Shown here: positions 25,646-37,250 of the stretch, piece by piece
How the letters are laid out: each line of letters begins with the position of its first letter
How positions within the stretch are numbered: the first letter of the stretch is position 1
NCBI GenBank assembly: GCA_018881555.1
Contig: JACAXG010000025.1
Span: forward strand, 690,446 to 754,445
DNA length: 64,000 nt
Origin: Amblyornis subalaris
Taxonomy: Eukaryota > Chordata > Aves > Passeriformes > Ptilonorhynchidae
Direction of reading: 5' to 3'
Translations under genes and position numbers: made by a program
Notes under the pieces: model-generated
What the model was told of the DNA's origin: nothing
What the model saw: the letters and a program-made list of their open reading frames with translations, nothing else
Database searches by the model: none

Positions 25646-25929
25646 TTCCTGTATTTTTCTTTTTCACTTTTTTTTCTTTTTCCTTAGTTTCTGCCCCTGC
25701 TGATTTTTTTATCTCTGTCACTTGGTCTGAATGAGATTTGTGATATGTCGTGTAACAAGATTTTGGTGATAATTAGCCATCCACCTAAGTAGTTACTTCA
25801 CATCAAAGATAATATTCTTACTTTCTTTGAGTAGCACTGGGAACAGCTTGGTGTACTTATCTTACGACTTGCTGCTGCTGTAGTGGAATGGAACTAATCA
25901 GATGTCCAGAGGAAAGAATGAGATGACTC
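25646..25929. other. Unassigned spacer
   Basis: T-rich start, then ordinary sequence between the CR1 and the decayed DIRS-like region. No gene seen. Confidence 0.4.
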
Positions 25930-26399
25930 ACATGTGGGACTTGGCATAATACAGTCTTAAATCTTTCCTTTATAAACCTCAGTTCCCCACAGCCATTTCA
26001 AATAACTTCTTTGTAGATATTAGCCAAATACTTTCAATCTAGACTTTGATCCAACTCTAAGGATCCCAAAGAACTTGTTGTTTAAATGGGCCATCCCATC
26101 ATATTTGAATATGACCACTTTACAGATTCTTAGGAAAAGCATGTGAGTTACTACAAAGGTTTTACTCTGCTGCTCCTCAGTTAGATAACACAAGTTGTTT
26201 AGGCATATCAAGTGTTCAATATTCCTTTGTTTAAGTCTCTGATCTACAACATTTCTCAGATTATGTTTTGATAAAAGCGAGAGAGAAGTTGTTGTTTAGA
26301 TTTGACTTCTTGACCGTCTGCTATAAAACTAACTTTCAACTCAACCTCAAACCCTTTTTACTCTTCCCTTAAATTCTCTTGCTGAAAGATACATTCTAA

Positions 26400-29100
26400 T
26401 GGGTGGACATAACTTGTTGTATCCATCTAACTATGGATTCTTCTTCCAAGCTTCATCTTAAGAAGGATGGAATTGAGGAAGAGAGACTAAAGGATTCATC
26501 TTGGGGTAAGGGAACTTATTTTTTTCCTCCTTCAGAGTTATTTCTCTCACCTTAGAAGATATTTTTCCCATTCTAATATGCATGAGATTCTATTTAAATT
26601 TGATGTTTTTAATAGAATTCTTCNGTAGGGAGGAAGGAGAACTTCCTCACTTGAAGTTAACAATAGCCAGGAACCATTTTATGTGAAATGTCTGGTTTGT
26701 ATTTCAAGACATAATTTTGTACTATTATTTTTGCTCATTATGCCAAAGGAAGATCTTCTTTTCATGGTCCTTTGCAGTTGGGATGATAACTATTTCAGGC
26801 AGTAATTCCTGGCCTGTTCAGTGTCCTGGGCTTAGCCTCCACAGAAGGCAAGCCTTTCAGACTGCTTGGTTCATTGGTAGAGTGATTCATAATTCAGGTC
26901 TACAGGTTGTCCAGTAAAGACTCTTGGACTTGGGACTTACTCCGTCAGGTACATGCTTTTATCATACAAACATAGAATGATTGAACAGTATAAAGCATAG
27001 TGATTCTCAGTGCCTTCTCTGCTCTGCAAGAGAAAAGCTTTGAGATCCATCAACATGCTATCTGGATTGCTTGTTTTACCATCTTTATTGGTCTTCTGTA
27101 ACTAAAATAATTTCTGTTTAAAGTATTTTATTAAATGTTCTCTCTCTGATGATATTTCCTTTACCTCTGTTGAAAATACTGGTTTTACTTCTTCCTGTCT
27201 GTATTGGGTTGACATGATATGGGATAGCTATGCAAGAGAAGATAGAACTGATTTCTTTACCTGTATTTTTATAATTTCCAAGCTTGAGGATTGGCTCCAT
27301 CAGATTTCACCTTTTGTTTATCTACAAAATTCTTTATGCCTCCTAGGCTTGTAAAGTTAAGAAAACGTTANTTTTATTACTAATACAGGGGTAAATAAAT
27401 GGAAAAACACTTCAGGTTTTGGAATAATTGCTGATGGGGGGAAAAATGGAGAGAGTAGGCTTATAAATTCTTCCTAGGCTTTCTCTGAGAAATAATTTTT
27501 CTCAAGTAACTTTTAGTCATTTCTCTCTGCTCAGCTATGGCAGAATGCCTGAGCTTTAAATTGCCTGTGGTAATGAAAGGTGACATCAGGTGAAACTGGA
27601 ATTTAGCATTGGGTCTAATGGGATATTTCATGGGAGTGTGGTGTCTGTATACACACACCAGAAAAAGCAGGAGTCCGTTGTGAAAGGCTGAGAGAATGGC
27701 ATGTGTACGCATTTGAAAATTAAAAGTAAGCATACTAAATTTGTCTTTCAAAGAAGGATGTTAAAGGGGTACTTACTATTATTTTGCAGAGGGGAACATG
27801 TTGTAAAGCATGATCTTATCATGCTCCAAAAGGCCCGTTTGGACTTCTCTATGGTTTTTTTCTTTACTTTTTGTCTTGCTGGCATCTTGTGGCTACTGTG
27901 TAGAGAGTTGCTGAAAGAAGTTAAACGTTGTTTAGTCATATTACTGGAATGGATGAATGAAAGTGAGTAACAGTATGGTTTTAGAGCTTGGTTACCGATT
28001 ATAACTGAATGGCATCTGTCAGCACATTGAATCGATATTCTGGGTCAGAGACTGCAAAATAATTGATTTCCAGTGTGATTCCAGAGCCAAGGTGGCCAAC
28101 ACAGCAGGGGGAAAGTGTGTAATGAACAGAATAAAACTAAGAAGTGAATGAGTAAAAGAAAAGGTGCTCAGAAGATGCTTCCTTTGGTGGCCTGGTTTCT
28201 TTTTAGAAATATTCTACACATATGCAGCTGCCAAGTGGAGACCAGCTGATTAAGAAAGGATAGGTTCCTGTTTAGCTCAGTAGGAAATACTGTCTTTAAA
28301 AAGATAGGAATTGTGGAAGCATTTCCTACATCAGGAATCTGGACAGATGAAATAATAGCTCCTGATGATTCAGCATCAGCAGCTTTTCTGAACTCTTAAG
28401 TCTGGGATCATTTTATCTTTGCTAGGAATATTTTGATATGTTAAATTTTTGTTCCAGTTTCTCTATTTCATTCGATAATCATTTACTATCTATTCTCTTT
28501 GTCTCGTATTTTGTCTGTAAAATTCTTAATAGCAGATTATCCTTGACAATAACTGGCATTTGTCTTAGGTTTTGCCCATAGGTGTCAGTCCAAATGCTTG
28601 TAGGAGTTTACTGATACCATAAACAGTTTTGTTTAGTCACCAGAATCCTTACTGAAGGTTGACAGATAATGCTGTCTCTGCCATCATGCTTTCTCCCGCA
28701 TCTCAGTTTTAGATAGATTTAATAAGTTTTCTCTTAGGGACCAGAAGCAAGAGATAAATGTGTTTATCCTCCTTGAAAGAGTGGTCAGGGAATTTTCTCT
28801 GAAATACAGTGAAATCTCATTTCCTTCCCAAACTCAGTGGTTCACAACATTAAGATATCCAGCAGAAGGCAACAATTTTAAGGCNTACTAATGTAGCCCA
28901 CCTGCTTTAATTTGGCTGATAGTAGCTGTATGGTCAGTTATGATCATATATATTTTATAGATTTTCTCTTCTGATTGTCAAAATCCTATGCTGCTTCCCT
29001 GGCAGGGAGGCTACTTCTGACAGACCTTATTACCAGAATATATTTTAATCTTACATCAGAATTAGCTTCTATGATAGCTCTAGTAATGTATCATTGCAAG
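26400..29100 (-). pseudogene. 3' coding remains of DIRS-like element
   Basis: Several minus-strand pieces look like real protein. 28690-28920 gives LLPSAGYLNVVNH and SLTTLSRRINTF. 28169-28396 is open for about 75 codons and includes IPIFLKTVFPTELNRN and LVSTWQLHMC. Pieces near 28540-28612 and 26690-26930 (LYWTTCRPEL) are also protein-like. Their order and some residues fit the segment between RNase H and the catalytic part of a tyrosine recombinase, but the catalytic R-H-R-Y residues could not be placed. The boundary on the left is uncertain. Confidence 0.3.
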
Positions 29101-29133
29101 CCATTCCTCTCTAGTGCTTCAGTCCCTACTTAA

Positions 29134-29691
29134 TGTGACCAGCAGATTGAGGGAGGTGATTTTGTGCCTCTACTCTGGGGCTTATGACACCTCACCTAGA
29201 GAAGTGTTTTCAGGTCTAGGCTCTCCACAAAAGGTTGGAGCGAGTCCAGAACAGGACTGTGAAGATTATCAGAGGGCTGGAGCACCTCTCTTGAAGACAG
29301 GCTGAGAGAGTAGGGGTTGTTCATCCTGAAGAAGAGAGGGTTCCAGGGAGACCTTAGAGGACCTTCCAGTACCTAAAGGGGCCTACAAAAGAGCTGTAAA
29401 GGGACTTTTTACAATGGCATGTAGTGATAGGACAAGGGGAATGGCTTTAAAGAGAGCAGGTTTAGCTTAGATATTAGGAAAAAATTCTTTACTGTGAGGC
29501 TGGTAAGGCACTAGAACAGTTTGCCCAGAGAGGTTGTGGATGACGCCATCCCTGGAAATGTTTGAGTCTGGGTTGGATGGGGCTTTGAGCAACCCGGTCT
29601 AGTGAAAGGGCATGGCATGCCCATGCCATGGGGGTTGGAACTATGTGATCTTCAAGACCCCCTCCAACCCAAACCTTTCTATGATTCTATG
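29134..29691 (+). mobile_element. CR1 LINE 3' fragment
   Basis: Plus-strand CR1 copy of about 560 bp covering the end of the coding region and the 3' untranslated region. Landmarks are GAGGGAGGTGATTTTGTGCC, then GAGCGAGTCCAGAACAGG, TTTACTGTGAGGCTGGTAAG, GCCCAGAGAGGTTGTGGA and the terminal CTTTCTATGATTCTATG. It is 5'-truncated, lacks coding capacity and interrupts the minus-strand DIRS-like remains, so it is younger than they are. Confidence 0.93.
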
Positions 29692-29703
29692 TTGCCAATG
29701 ACA

Positions 29704-30010
29704 CTATGAATCTGGCGAAAGCATTACAAAATTTTCAGCAAAGGTAGCATCTGGTGACTCTGGAGATGTATCCAGCTGCTTTCTCCAGTTCAGGGAAAAT
29801 AGGAGCACTGCTCTTGCCAGCAAGCTTTCTTGTATAGACCTATATCCTCCTGGAGCAGGGGCCAGAAGAATGACACCACNTTCATTCACCAACTCATCAC
29901 ACTGCCCTTGAGGAACCATTACAGCTGAACAGACTAATCAGGTAGATTAATACTCCTACTCTCTGGTGATTACCAGAGGTCTGTTTTGATGGTTCTTATT
30001 CTGGCACTTT
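29704..30010 (-). pseudogene. RNase H remnant of DIRS-like element
   Basis: Minus strand at about 29930-29985 gives LW, SPESR, INL and QL in the spacing of the LWSxEExxxHINxLELxA signature at the start of DIRS-type RNase H. The following frame, 29704-29919, contains GGYRSIQESLLARAVLLFSL, aligning with the GGxRSxxLxxxAxxLLxW block, and SPESPDATFAENFV in the position of the HxPGxxNxxADxLS block. An in-frame stop and an N (29880) are present. The order after the RT and before the CR1 insertion is as expected. Confidence 0.42.
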
Positions 30011-31249
30011 TCCCACTGAAACCCTTTTCCATGTTAAAGTGGAGCTAATTAATTCTAGGGCAATACTGAATGGTTACTTTCAGGTTAACGGTTCAGCCAG
30101 TTTATGTCTGGATATTCTAAGTCCCACTGAGATAAACCAATTCTTCAGACAGTGTAGTAAGTACCTTGCTACTGGATATATAAGTTTTTAAATAAGTGAG
30201 ATCATAAGTAGTTGTAATCTTAAATATTTATGGTTCTGAGTTGCATGGTTTGGTTTTTCTGTCGTGAAGATGACATGTTTGTCTTTTACTGAAGACCTTT
30301 ATTTGTTCAACAGTAGTTTTAGATAGACAGCATTCTTCTGCACGGGGATCATAATCTGCCATGTGTTAATAGCACATGTCNCTCTACTCCAGAAGTGGCA
30401 TCGTTGTGGTGACCACCTTTAAGGCAGAATATCTATCATATGATAGCAGCTGAGAGGCATGAGGTTGACGTACAACACTGTACGACAATGAAGACGATAC
30501 TGTGGGAATTACATACGATCTTTAGTCAGGCTGTCCAAGCTTTTTTAGCAGAGACAGTAATATAGATATCATATTTGTAGAAAAGTAAAAAAAATAAACC
30601 TGCCTACTTCTGCAATTATCAAATAATCAAAACCTGTGACTGTCAGATAACCAAAATAATCACTGCATCCTCAACAATAAAACTTTACATTAAGGTGTTG
30701 CTTTGGTTTTTTTTTTTACCCAAATGGATAAGATTCAACTTGTGTTGAAAATATTTTCCAGTGTTGTATGATTCTGACAGCTCGGCCTAAAGTTCTAAAA
30801 ATTAATTGTGTCTTTCTAATTTTTGAAAATCAGCTTTTAAAAACCTGATTATGAAAAATGTTATCCTTTAATTAGTTCCAGAGAAAATGGAATTGTGGAA
30901 GACCTTACCAATATGAATCTTCTCTAAGGAAAAGCATTTTAAAAGAGCCGGGTTGGAAAGCTGCTGTCTTGATTGCTAAACACAAATTCAAGACATTCCA
31001 ATATGACTTTAGGGTAGGCACGTTCCTACAGAAAGCACACAAGGTTTTGCAGTGATTTATACACTTATTTTGCCAACTCAGTGCTGTGATATTCAATATC
31101 TTGAAGAATGAATTCTCTAGGATTAGGCACTTGGTAGCCTTGAGCACCTCTTTGTTCTCTCAGATTTTGTGCTTAATTGATTTGCTACTTATTTTTGAGT
31201 GNTTTTTTTATTTTCATTGTGCTGCCATTAATAGATTTATTTCTTATTC

Positions 31250-32051
31250 TTTTCCTTTTTATTCAAGCATACTACACTTGGAGCTTTTAGCATATTTATT
31301 CTGTATTAGATAATAGGCTGACGAAAGCCAACCCCAAAGGGACTCTGCCATTTCCAGTTGTGTCTAAAATAATCTCTATACAGTTGTGAGCAGGGACTGT
31401 CCCCAAAAGCGCTGAGTTGATCCTTGTGACTGGGAAACAGTGTTACAGTGATTTGATGTTTTGTCATAACTGAGTAGCAAAAGGACAGGAAGATCTTGAA
31501 GAAGATGAAGTATATGATCCTCCAATTCAGTCAGCAGAAATAAGGGTATTCTTGAAAAAATTTAGGTGAAGTGGAGAAGATTCAGTCATTTCTAATCTGC
31601 ACTAGATTGACAGCAGTATTTCTAGGTTATGTTGTACCCTAAGGTACCTAATGTCTTCTCTAAAACAACTGAAACCTGTGTTCCAGAAAGAGCTTGGACC
31701 ATTTGGCAAAGGTGATGACATTGTATGTGGCTTTGTTGACCGTTATCTTTCCGGAATATCCAAAACAATGGATATTTGCAAGTTTTATCTCATTTCGGGT
31801 GATAGCCACTCTACTGATGATAGTCTTATACATTGCCTTGAGGTTGTTTCCTCGTTTCAGTGTGATGCAGCCCACTTTCCTGTTCTCACAATTTGTAAAA
31901 ATGGCTGCAGTCCAAGAGAAGCTGAATAGTCTCCTAAATCTCCTGGCACTATTGCTGGGAGAAGAGATCCAGTCTTTGTACTTCCTTCATCTGGTATCAG
32001 ACTGGAAGGAAAATAATAGCACAGCATAAGATCCAATGGGGAATTCAGCAC
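31250..32051 (-). pseudogene. RT domain remnant of DIRS-like element
   Basis: Three landmarks in order on the minus strand. At 31905-31934, GDYSASLGLQ resembles the catalytic region GDYxASLDLQDAYFH, with the catalytic Asp replaced by Gly. At 31689-31710, LPNGPSS resembles the LPFGLSS motif. At 31310-31385, IEIILDTTGNGRV followed by FVSLLS resembles the LDTTxxRxxLPxxRFxxL block that follows the RT in DIRS elements. These are matches from memory; single-base indels put them in different frames. The plus strand of 31694-32029 reads as a hydrophobic protein, which I take as an antisense effect. Confidence 0.4.
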
Positions 32052-32106
32052 ACAGCTAATCTGACGTACCGTGCTGTATTTCCGGAATGATCATGTATTC
32101 TTGAGT

Positions 32107-32290
32107 GATTCGCAGAATGCAAGTTTGGTTGGAAGGGACCCCAAACTTTTGCTCAGAGCATGGCTAATTCTAAATTAGATCAGATCAGTCAGAGTCTTGT
32201 CCTGTTGAGGTTTGACAGTCTCCAGAAATGGAGGTTGGCCAGCCTCCCTGGGGAGCCTGTCCCAGGCACCAGCAGTTTTGAGAGTGATAT
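32107..32290 (-). mobile_element. CR1 LINE 3' fragment
   Basis: Reverse-complement CR1 tail: CGCAGAATG, then TTGGTTGGAAGGGACCCC, then GCTCAGAGCATGGCTA and TCTCCAGAAATGGAGG, corresponding to the 3' untranslated region of CR1. More divergent than the copies at 29.1 and 49.5 kb. The 5' border is approximate. Confidence 0.75.
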
Positions 32291-34702
32291 CTGTACTATG
32301 TCCTTTCCTTCAGCATGGCCACCAAAACACACACTGATTTTTCAGTCCACAGATTTGCAACATGGTGCATTTCACTTTTTATTGTCACAGAGGAACGATA
32401 GGCAGCAGGTAATATATCATTTGCAAGGTACAATTTTCAAAAGTACTCTTTTGGCCTGGGGTGAGGAAATGTCTGTGTAACTATCATACCACACAGTAGT
32501 GAAAATCAGTCACCTCTGCCTCTGAGAGGATCACTTTGTTTCTTCTGGAATTGACACTAAAGGAAAGGGAGAAAAACGGATGCATAAGCAGTGGTTATTT
32601 TCTGAAGGGAAATGACTGTAGTGAAACATATTTAGTGTAGCAAAGAGATTGCCAAGGGAGGACATTGTTTATTTGAGGTTCTTGAAAGGTATAGACATCA
32701 AGGAAGAAGAGAAATTCTTCAAAGGGGGACATGGGAATGTTACTAATGGATTCAGAGAATTAATGGGATAATAAAATAATTAAGAAAGGAGAAATTTCAC
32801 CTGAGGCTGTCAAATTTGACATAACTGATAGGAGATGGAATTTCCTAGGTTATACTTGAAGAAGAATTAATTCAAGAAGTGTCAATTGGCCAATAAATCA
32901 TTTCAGTTGGAAATGCAGAAGAGGTCTGTAGCTTGCACAAGAAAAATCTGTTTGTTTTTGTGTGTGAAAAGATCACCGCATAGTATGCCAAACTCTGTTT
33001 AAATGTTGGCAGACAGGACTCTGAACAAAGACTGTTTCATCACTTTAAGCTCAGGCATCTTGTGGATTACTGTGCAGTGAGAGTTTTATTTATTTGTGTT
33101 TCAGTTGTTTTCTCTCTAATTTCAAAATGAGTTTTCCAAATGTTCTTTTTATCTTCTTTAATTTATATTTTATTTTCTCAACTTTTTCACATTTTTCACA
33201 AGCTAAAATCAACAATAAGGCAAATACTTGGCTAAGAGTTTTGAGTGAATCTCTCTTATTTCTGGACATCTTCATTGCTACCCTCTGTATTTAATCTTTC
33301 TTTTCTTCCCCTTCCCTCTTACATTTCTGTCATCCAAAAAAGGAGTTAAACTGGATGGGATATGGGGTGAATCTTGCCCTCTGATTTTTCAGATATTTTC
33401 TCTCTTCAGAAGGGTTGCAGTTGTTTTCATTTTGTTTCTGCTTTTTCAGATGAGAAACTATCACAAAACATATCTTCAAGATCGCTGGTTTTCAGTGATG
33501 TGTGTGATATTCTGCAGCAGAGATAATACTATGAATACAATGCTACTTCTATCAGTGAACTAAGATTTTTGTTATTTCAGCTTCTTGTCAGTGTAGTTTT
33601 TCTGGAGTTTCTGTTGTGGTCCCAGACTTGTGACGAGGACTGAATTTGCCACTAAAAGGGGATCAAATCACTGGTTTGGTTAGGAGGAAAGGTAATTTCC
33701 GGGGTGTTCATACTTGATATAGTTATTTATGTCAATTTGTAGTATCTAAAAGAGCCTACTGGATTTTGTGGAGCCTGCTGTATTTACAGTTGCTGTCAGT
33801 GTTACCAGTAAGTAGCCAACAAGGCCACTGTGGAATGGAAGTGACATTATCAGTCGTCTTTTCTCCTGTCTAGACTTGCAGGTAAGGGAAGTACACTCAC
33901 TTGTCTGAGCTAGTGTGGGATGTGTACATAGATAAGAAGAAATTACCTTTATTTATGGGAAGAGATTCTTCTTCCATTTTGAACTGGCAGGCTGAGCAAA
34001 ACAGTTGCAGTTCTCCTTCGGTAAATGTGAGATTGATGCCAGTCTTGCCTCACTCAAACCTTTAAACAGTTATTGCAAGACAAGGTGATTTCTGTTCCCC
34101 CGGCTGGTTGGCCCTCTTGGACATGGAGGGCCATGTTTTTGGAGTTTAAAATGAGGCAGCATTTTAAGAATACTCATTTTTCCAGTTGCCCATTGTATTG
34201 GTAAGGTGTTGGAAGCAATATTGTAGCAATAGTTTACTTTTCATTTCCTTGCTGTGCAGTACAATTCGTGCCTCCTCTGTGGCATTCTCTTCTACTTGAA
34301 AAGCTTGACACTAAGTGGATATATATTTTTAAATATAGACAGGAAAGCTATTATTTTTTATTTAGCTTTTACTGTGTAATGGAATTTGTGACAAGGTTAT
34401 TTGCTTCAATATAATTTTGTGTACTGATTAGTGTTCTTTGGAAAGGGCCTTGAGGCGTGTTGCACGAAAGATGCTATGTAAGTAGGGAATGGAAGGGTAA
34501 ACGACCTTCATTTAAATGCAGTCAAGTAATCATTATCAAAGTTTTAAGCAATTTGAACTGCCTAACAGGAGGTATGATGACAATAATTGCCAATGTCCTT
34601 AAAGGACAGCTGTACCCATTTGATCACTGCCACATGCTTGAAGTTCATAAAAGGAAAACCACTTTCCACAATCTCTATGTTGTATTTGAAGATAACTATT
34701 TT
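32291..34702. other. Unassigned non-coding DNA
   Basis: No gene recognised. The stretch may contain further 5' parts of the decayed DIRS-like element (leader or gag side), but I could not find convincing protein remains. Apart from T/A-rich sequence nothing else stands out. Confidence 0.35.
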
Positions 34703-34810
34703 AAAAACAAACAAGCAAACCAACCAGCCAATCAAGAAAAAAACCAAACAAAAACAAACTCAAAACCAACCAACCAACCAAACAAAACACAAACCAACCA
34801 ACAGAAAAAC
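34703..34810. repeat. (AACC)n/(AAAC)n low-complexity tract
   Basis: A- and C-only words (AACC, AAAC, CAAA) over about 100 bp with no T or G in long parts. It forces a K/Q/N/T/P-rich open frame on the plus strand (34457-34882), which is not a gene. A TTTG/GGTT-rich tract of opposite strand sense lies at 44296-44400. Confidence 0.85.
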
Positions 34811-35739
34811 ATATATTACAGAATTGATATTTTGAAGGTCTGTGCATGTAGCCCAAGAGAGTTTTATCCTACAGCAATGTAGATGCCAATACCAGAAGGC
34901 ACAAGTGAAATATTAGAAAGTTAAAAGAAAGAAAGAAAAAAACAAGCATTAGTATTTAAATAGGAGTGAAGCAGGCAGTGCATATCTAAGAAGGAATGGT
35001 TTTGCCTTGCAAGTGAAAGGAATGCTGGGCTCTGCAATATTGTTCTGAGCTTAACCTTTAGGTAACTTGGGTCAAGGAAGTGAATTATGCTGAAGGACTG
35101 AGGAGAAATGTATTCATGTTTCTATTTACTCTTTTCCATACCCAGAATTATCTTGAAATATACACCCATACGGACTTGCACAATCAGAAATGGATTTTGC
35201 CCATTCTCTGAGGTGCAGATAGAGGAGCTGGGCCCAGCCTGGAAGCAATAGTTCATTCCTTAGTATGGCTCTGTGCCAAGTTAATATTTCCTGTCTTTCT
35301 CTTAATGTTATTATCACTGGCCTTGTCCCACCAGTTTTCCACAGGCTAAGAAGAGCTCTGTAACCCTTCTGAGATGGGTATATAAAACACATTAGGGCCT
35401 AGGGAATCTCAAAGTCCAGTCTGCTACTGTCACTATATATTATAATATAAAATGATAAAGCTGTGTCTTAACACGAGCTAATTATTTTTGTCCTTCAGGA
35501 CTCCAGTTGGCTGTTCAATAATGTTATTGCCCTGGGAGTTACAAATCTTCTAATTTGCAGCATAAAAATATTTATGGCTGTTTTATACTTATTTGTTCTT
35601 GTGCCAATGTTGTCTTTTTGACTTCAGTAGTTCATCTCCAGTGTATATGCTTTTCTGATTATATTTTTGCAGAAGAGTCATACTCCTATTCAGTCTTGGC
35701 AGGATAGACCAAGCCAATGTCTTTTATTCTCTGTGAATG
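34811..35739. other. Unique non-coding DNA
   Basis: Nothing recognised apart from a GAAA-rich patch near 34925-34945. Confidence 0.45.
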
Positions 35740-36397
35740 TACATTCTTCATTCCCAGTGTCATCCCAATAGCCCTTGCTTGTTCTTTTTCCAGTTTAAAT
35801 TCATCGTCCCTGAATAAAATCAGAATTACTGTTCTGGTGAGGTTTCACTGTGAAATGACATTAATATTTTCTGGAAAAAAAAAAATTCCTGTTTATATTC
35901 TGCAACTGCATAGCATGTTTCCATATTTGTATCAGATTAGTTGGTGAAAGTACATCTTCCAATCGACTTATACATTTCAGGGTTTTTTACTTTCCGTTTT
36001 CTTTGGGCTTAAGTTTCAACTTGTAGGGTTTTTTCCACTGTTATCTCATAGTTGATAGTAGTACTTTCTTTTCATTACCTTTGTTTACATGGAACATGAT
36101 ATTTTACCTGTATGATATTTTGATTTTTCTTTCTACTGGTGGTGTCTCCTAATTTTGTGTAATCTGCAAGCTTCCACTGTGTATTTCTACTTCTTATGTC
36201 ATATTCATACTCAGTAATGAATTTAGGGGAGTTTTGCAAACTGATCTCTGAGGAGCTTCATTACTAAGCTTCCTTCAGTTCAGTAGATCTCTTTTCAATA
36301 CTGTCTGTCATTATATCGCTCTTAGCATTTCCCTAACTAATTTACAGTCCTTTTGTTAATTCCTATTTTTCCAGCTGTTCATGCACAAGGTAGCGTG

Positions 36398-36432
36398 CAT
36401 ATATATGTATATATATATATATATTTTATATG
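36398..36432. repeat. (TA)n microsatellite
   Basis: ATATATATGTATATATATAT-type run inside the old LINE remnant. Confidence 0.85.
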
Positions 36433-36558
36433 CTAACATGCAGTTAGATGATTTAGTAATTTCCTTTGCTTAAAATCAGCCATATTATCAAAGAAATTAG
36501 CTTGGCATAAATTACCTTTCATCAACTGTTGTGAGCTGCATCCCATTTTCTGTTTTAT

Positions 36559-36598
36559 GTGTATATATATATATATATATTTATATGTATATATATTT
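36559..36598. repeat. (TA)n microsatellite
   Basis: Second TA run about 130 bp from the first, with one TTTATATG interruption. The two could pair with each other. Confidence 0.85.
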
Positions 36599-37250
36599 AA
36601 ACCTCGAACTAATAGAAGAATTATTGTCTGGATCAATTTACCTCTTCTACCTCCTTAAATGCTGGTGACTCTCNCTCAATTCCCACCAAGTCCCGATAAA
36701 ATTGTGGAGATTGAACACATAATTTCTACGACTGCTCCAGCACGCCTCATTTTTTTTCCCTATGTCTATTATTTTGGCATGACCAGAGTCTTTTAGCCAA
36801 CCTATCCCTTTTTATGTCTTCACAGTCTATAACATCATCAGACACCCCTTTCTGTCTATTTTTGTTTTTCCTAAAGAACACATGCATTTTGGTATCTGTG
36901 TTCCAGCCCTGCCTGCTGTTTCAATGTATTTTGCTTTCCTGCAATAGCTTTATTCACTGCAGCACTCCAAACTTTCCCATTTTGTTTAAGAACACAAGTA
37001 GCAGAGCAACAAACCTGAAAAGTATTTCTTACGGCTTGGATCCAGTTCCCTAATGAGTCTATTCATGAACCATGCCATCTAATTGATGATTATTTGCATC
37101 AAAATTAGTATTTTCTTCTAGGTGTCCATCATATTCCCCTCCTCTGGTCTTTAAGCCATTATTGTGTCCATTTTCTTGATGTCCCCCTTCCTTTGAATCA
37201 AATCCAGATGTTGAAAATATGTGCCTCTCCCAACTTTTGCCTCTTCCTTT

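Larger units (their letters stand above)
25930..32051 (-). mobile_element. Decayed DIRS-like (tyrosine recombinase) retrotransposon, tentative
   Basis: Minus-strand translation of this 6-kb stretch gives a succession of protein-like fragments in the order expected for a DIRS/Ngaro-type retroelement: reverse transcriptase (about 32050-31250), RNase H (about 30010-29704), then a long 3' portion (29100-26400) compatible with the region leading into a tyrosine recombinase. Frames shift often and stops are frequent, so it is ancient and inactive. A plus-strand CR1 has inserted at 29134-29691. Extra DNA seems to separate RT from RNase H (31250-30540). Terminal repeats were not found; the 5' part may extend beyond 32051. 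An endogenous retrovirus or other RT element is the main alternative. Confidence 0.42.
35740..37250 (-). mobile_element. Old CR1/L3-like LINE fragment
   Basis: Read as a reverse complement, this region follows the layout of ancient CR1/L3-type LINEs of amniotes: CCAATAGCCCTTGCTTG and TTTCCAGTTTAAATTCATC (35766-35807), a GTGAGGTTTCACTG and ATGACATTAATA segment (about 35838-35866), TTTTGTGTAATCTGCAAGCT (36153-36172), CTGAGGAGC (36248-36256), and ATCAAAGAAATTAGCTTGGC (36487-36506). Divergence is heavy and no coding frame survives. The part beyond 36640 is less certain (a CTGTGTTCCAGCCCTGCCTG block near 36896-36915 fits a position further upstream in the element). TA repeats have grown inside it. 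Confidence 0.5.

Noticed and set aside
31694..32029. Plus-strand frame that reads like a membrane protein (hydrophobic run)
   Set aside because: Lies antisense to the minus-strand RT remnant, which has better-supported landmarks; antisense of coding DNA often reads as hydrophobic.
34457..34882. 141-codon plus-strand open frame
   Set aside because: Its second half is the stop-free AACC/AAAC low-complexity tract; the first half has no recognisable domain.
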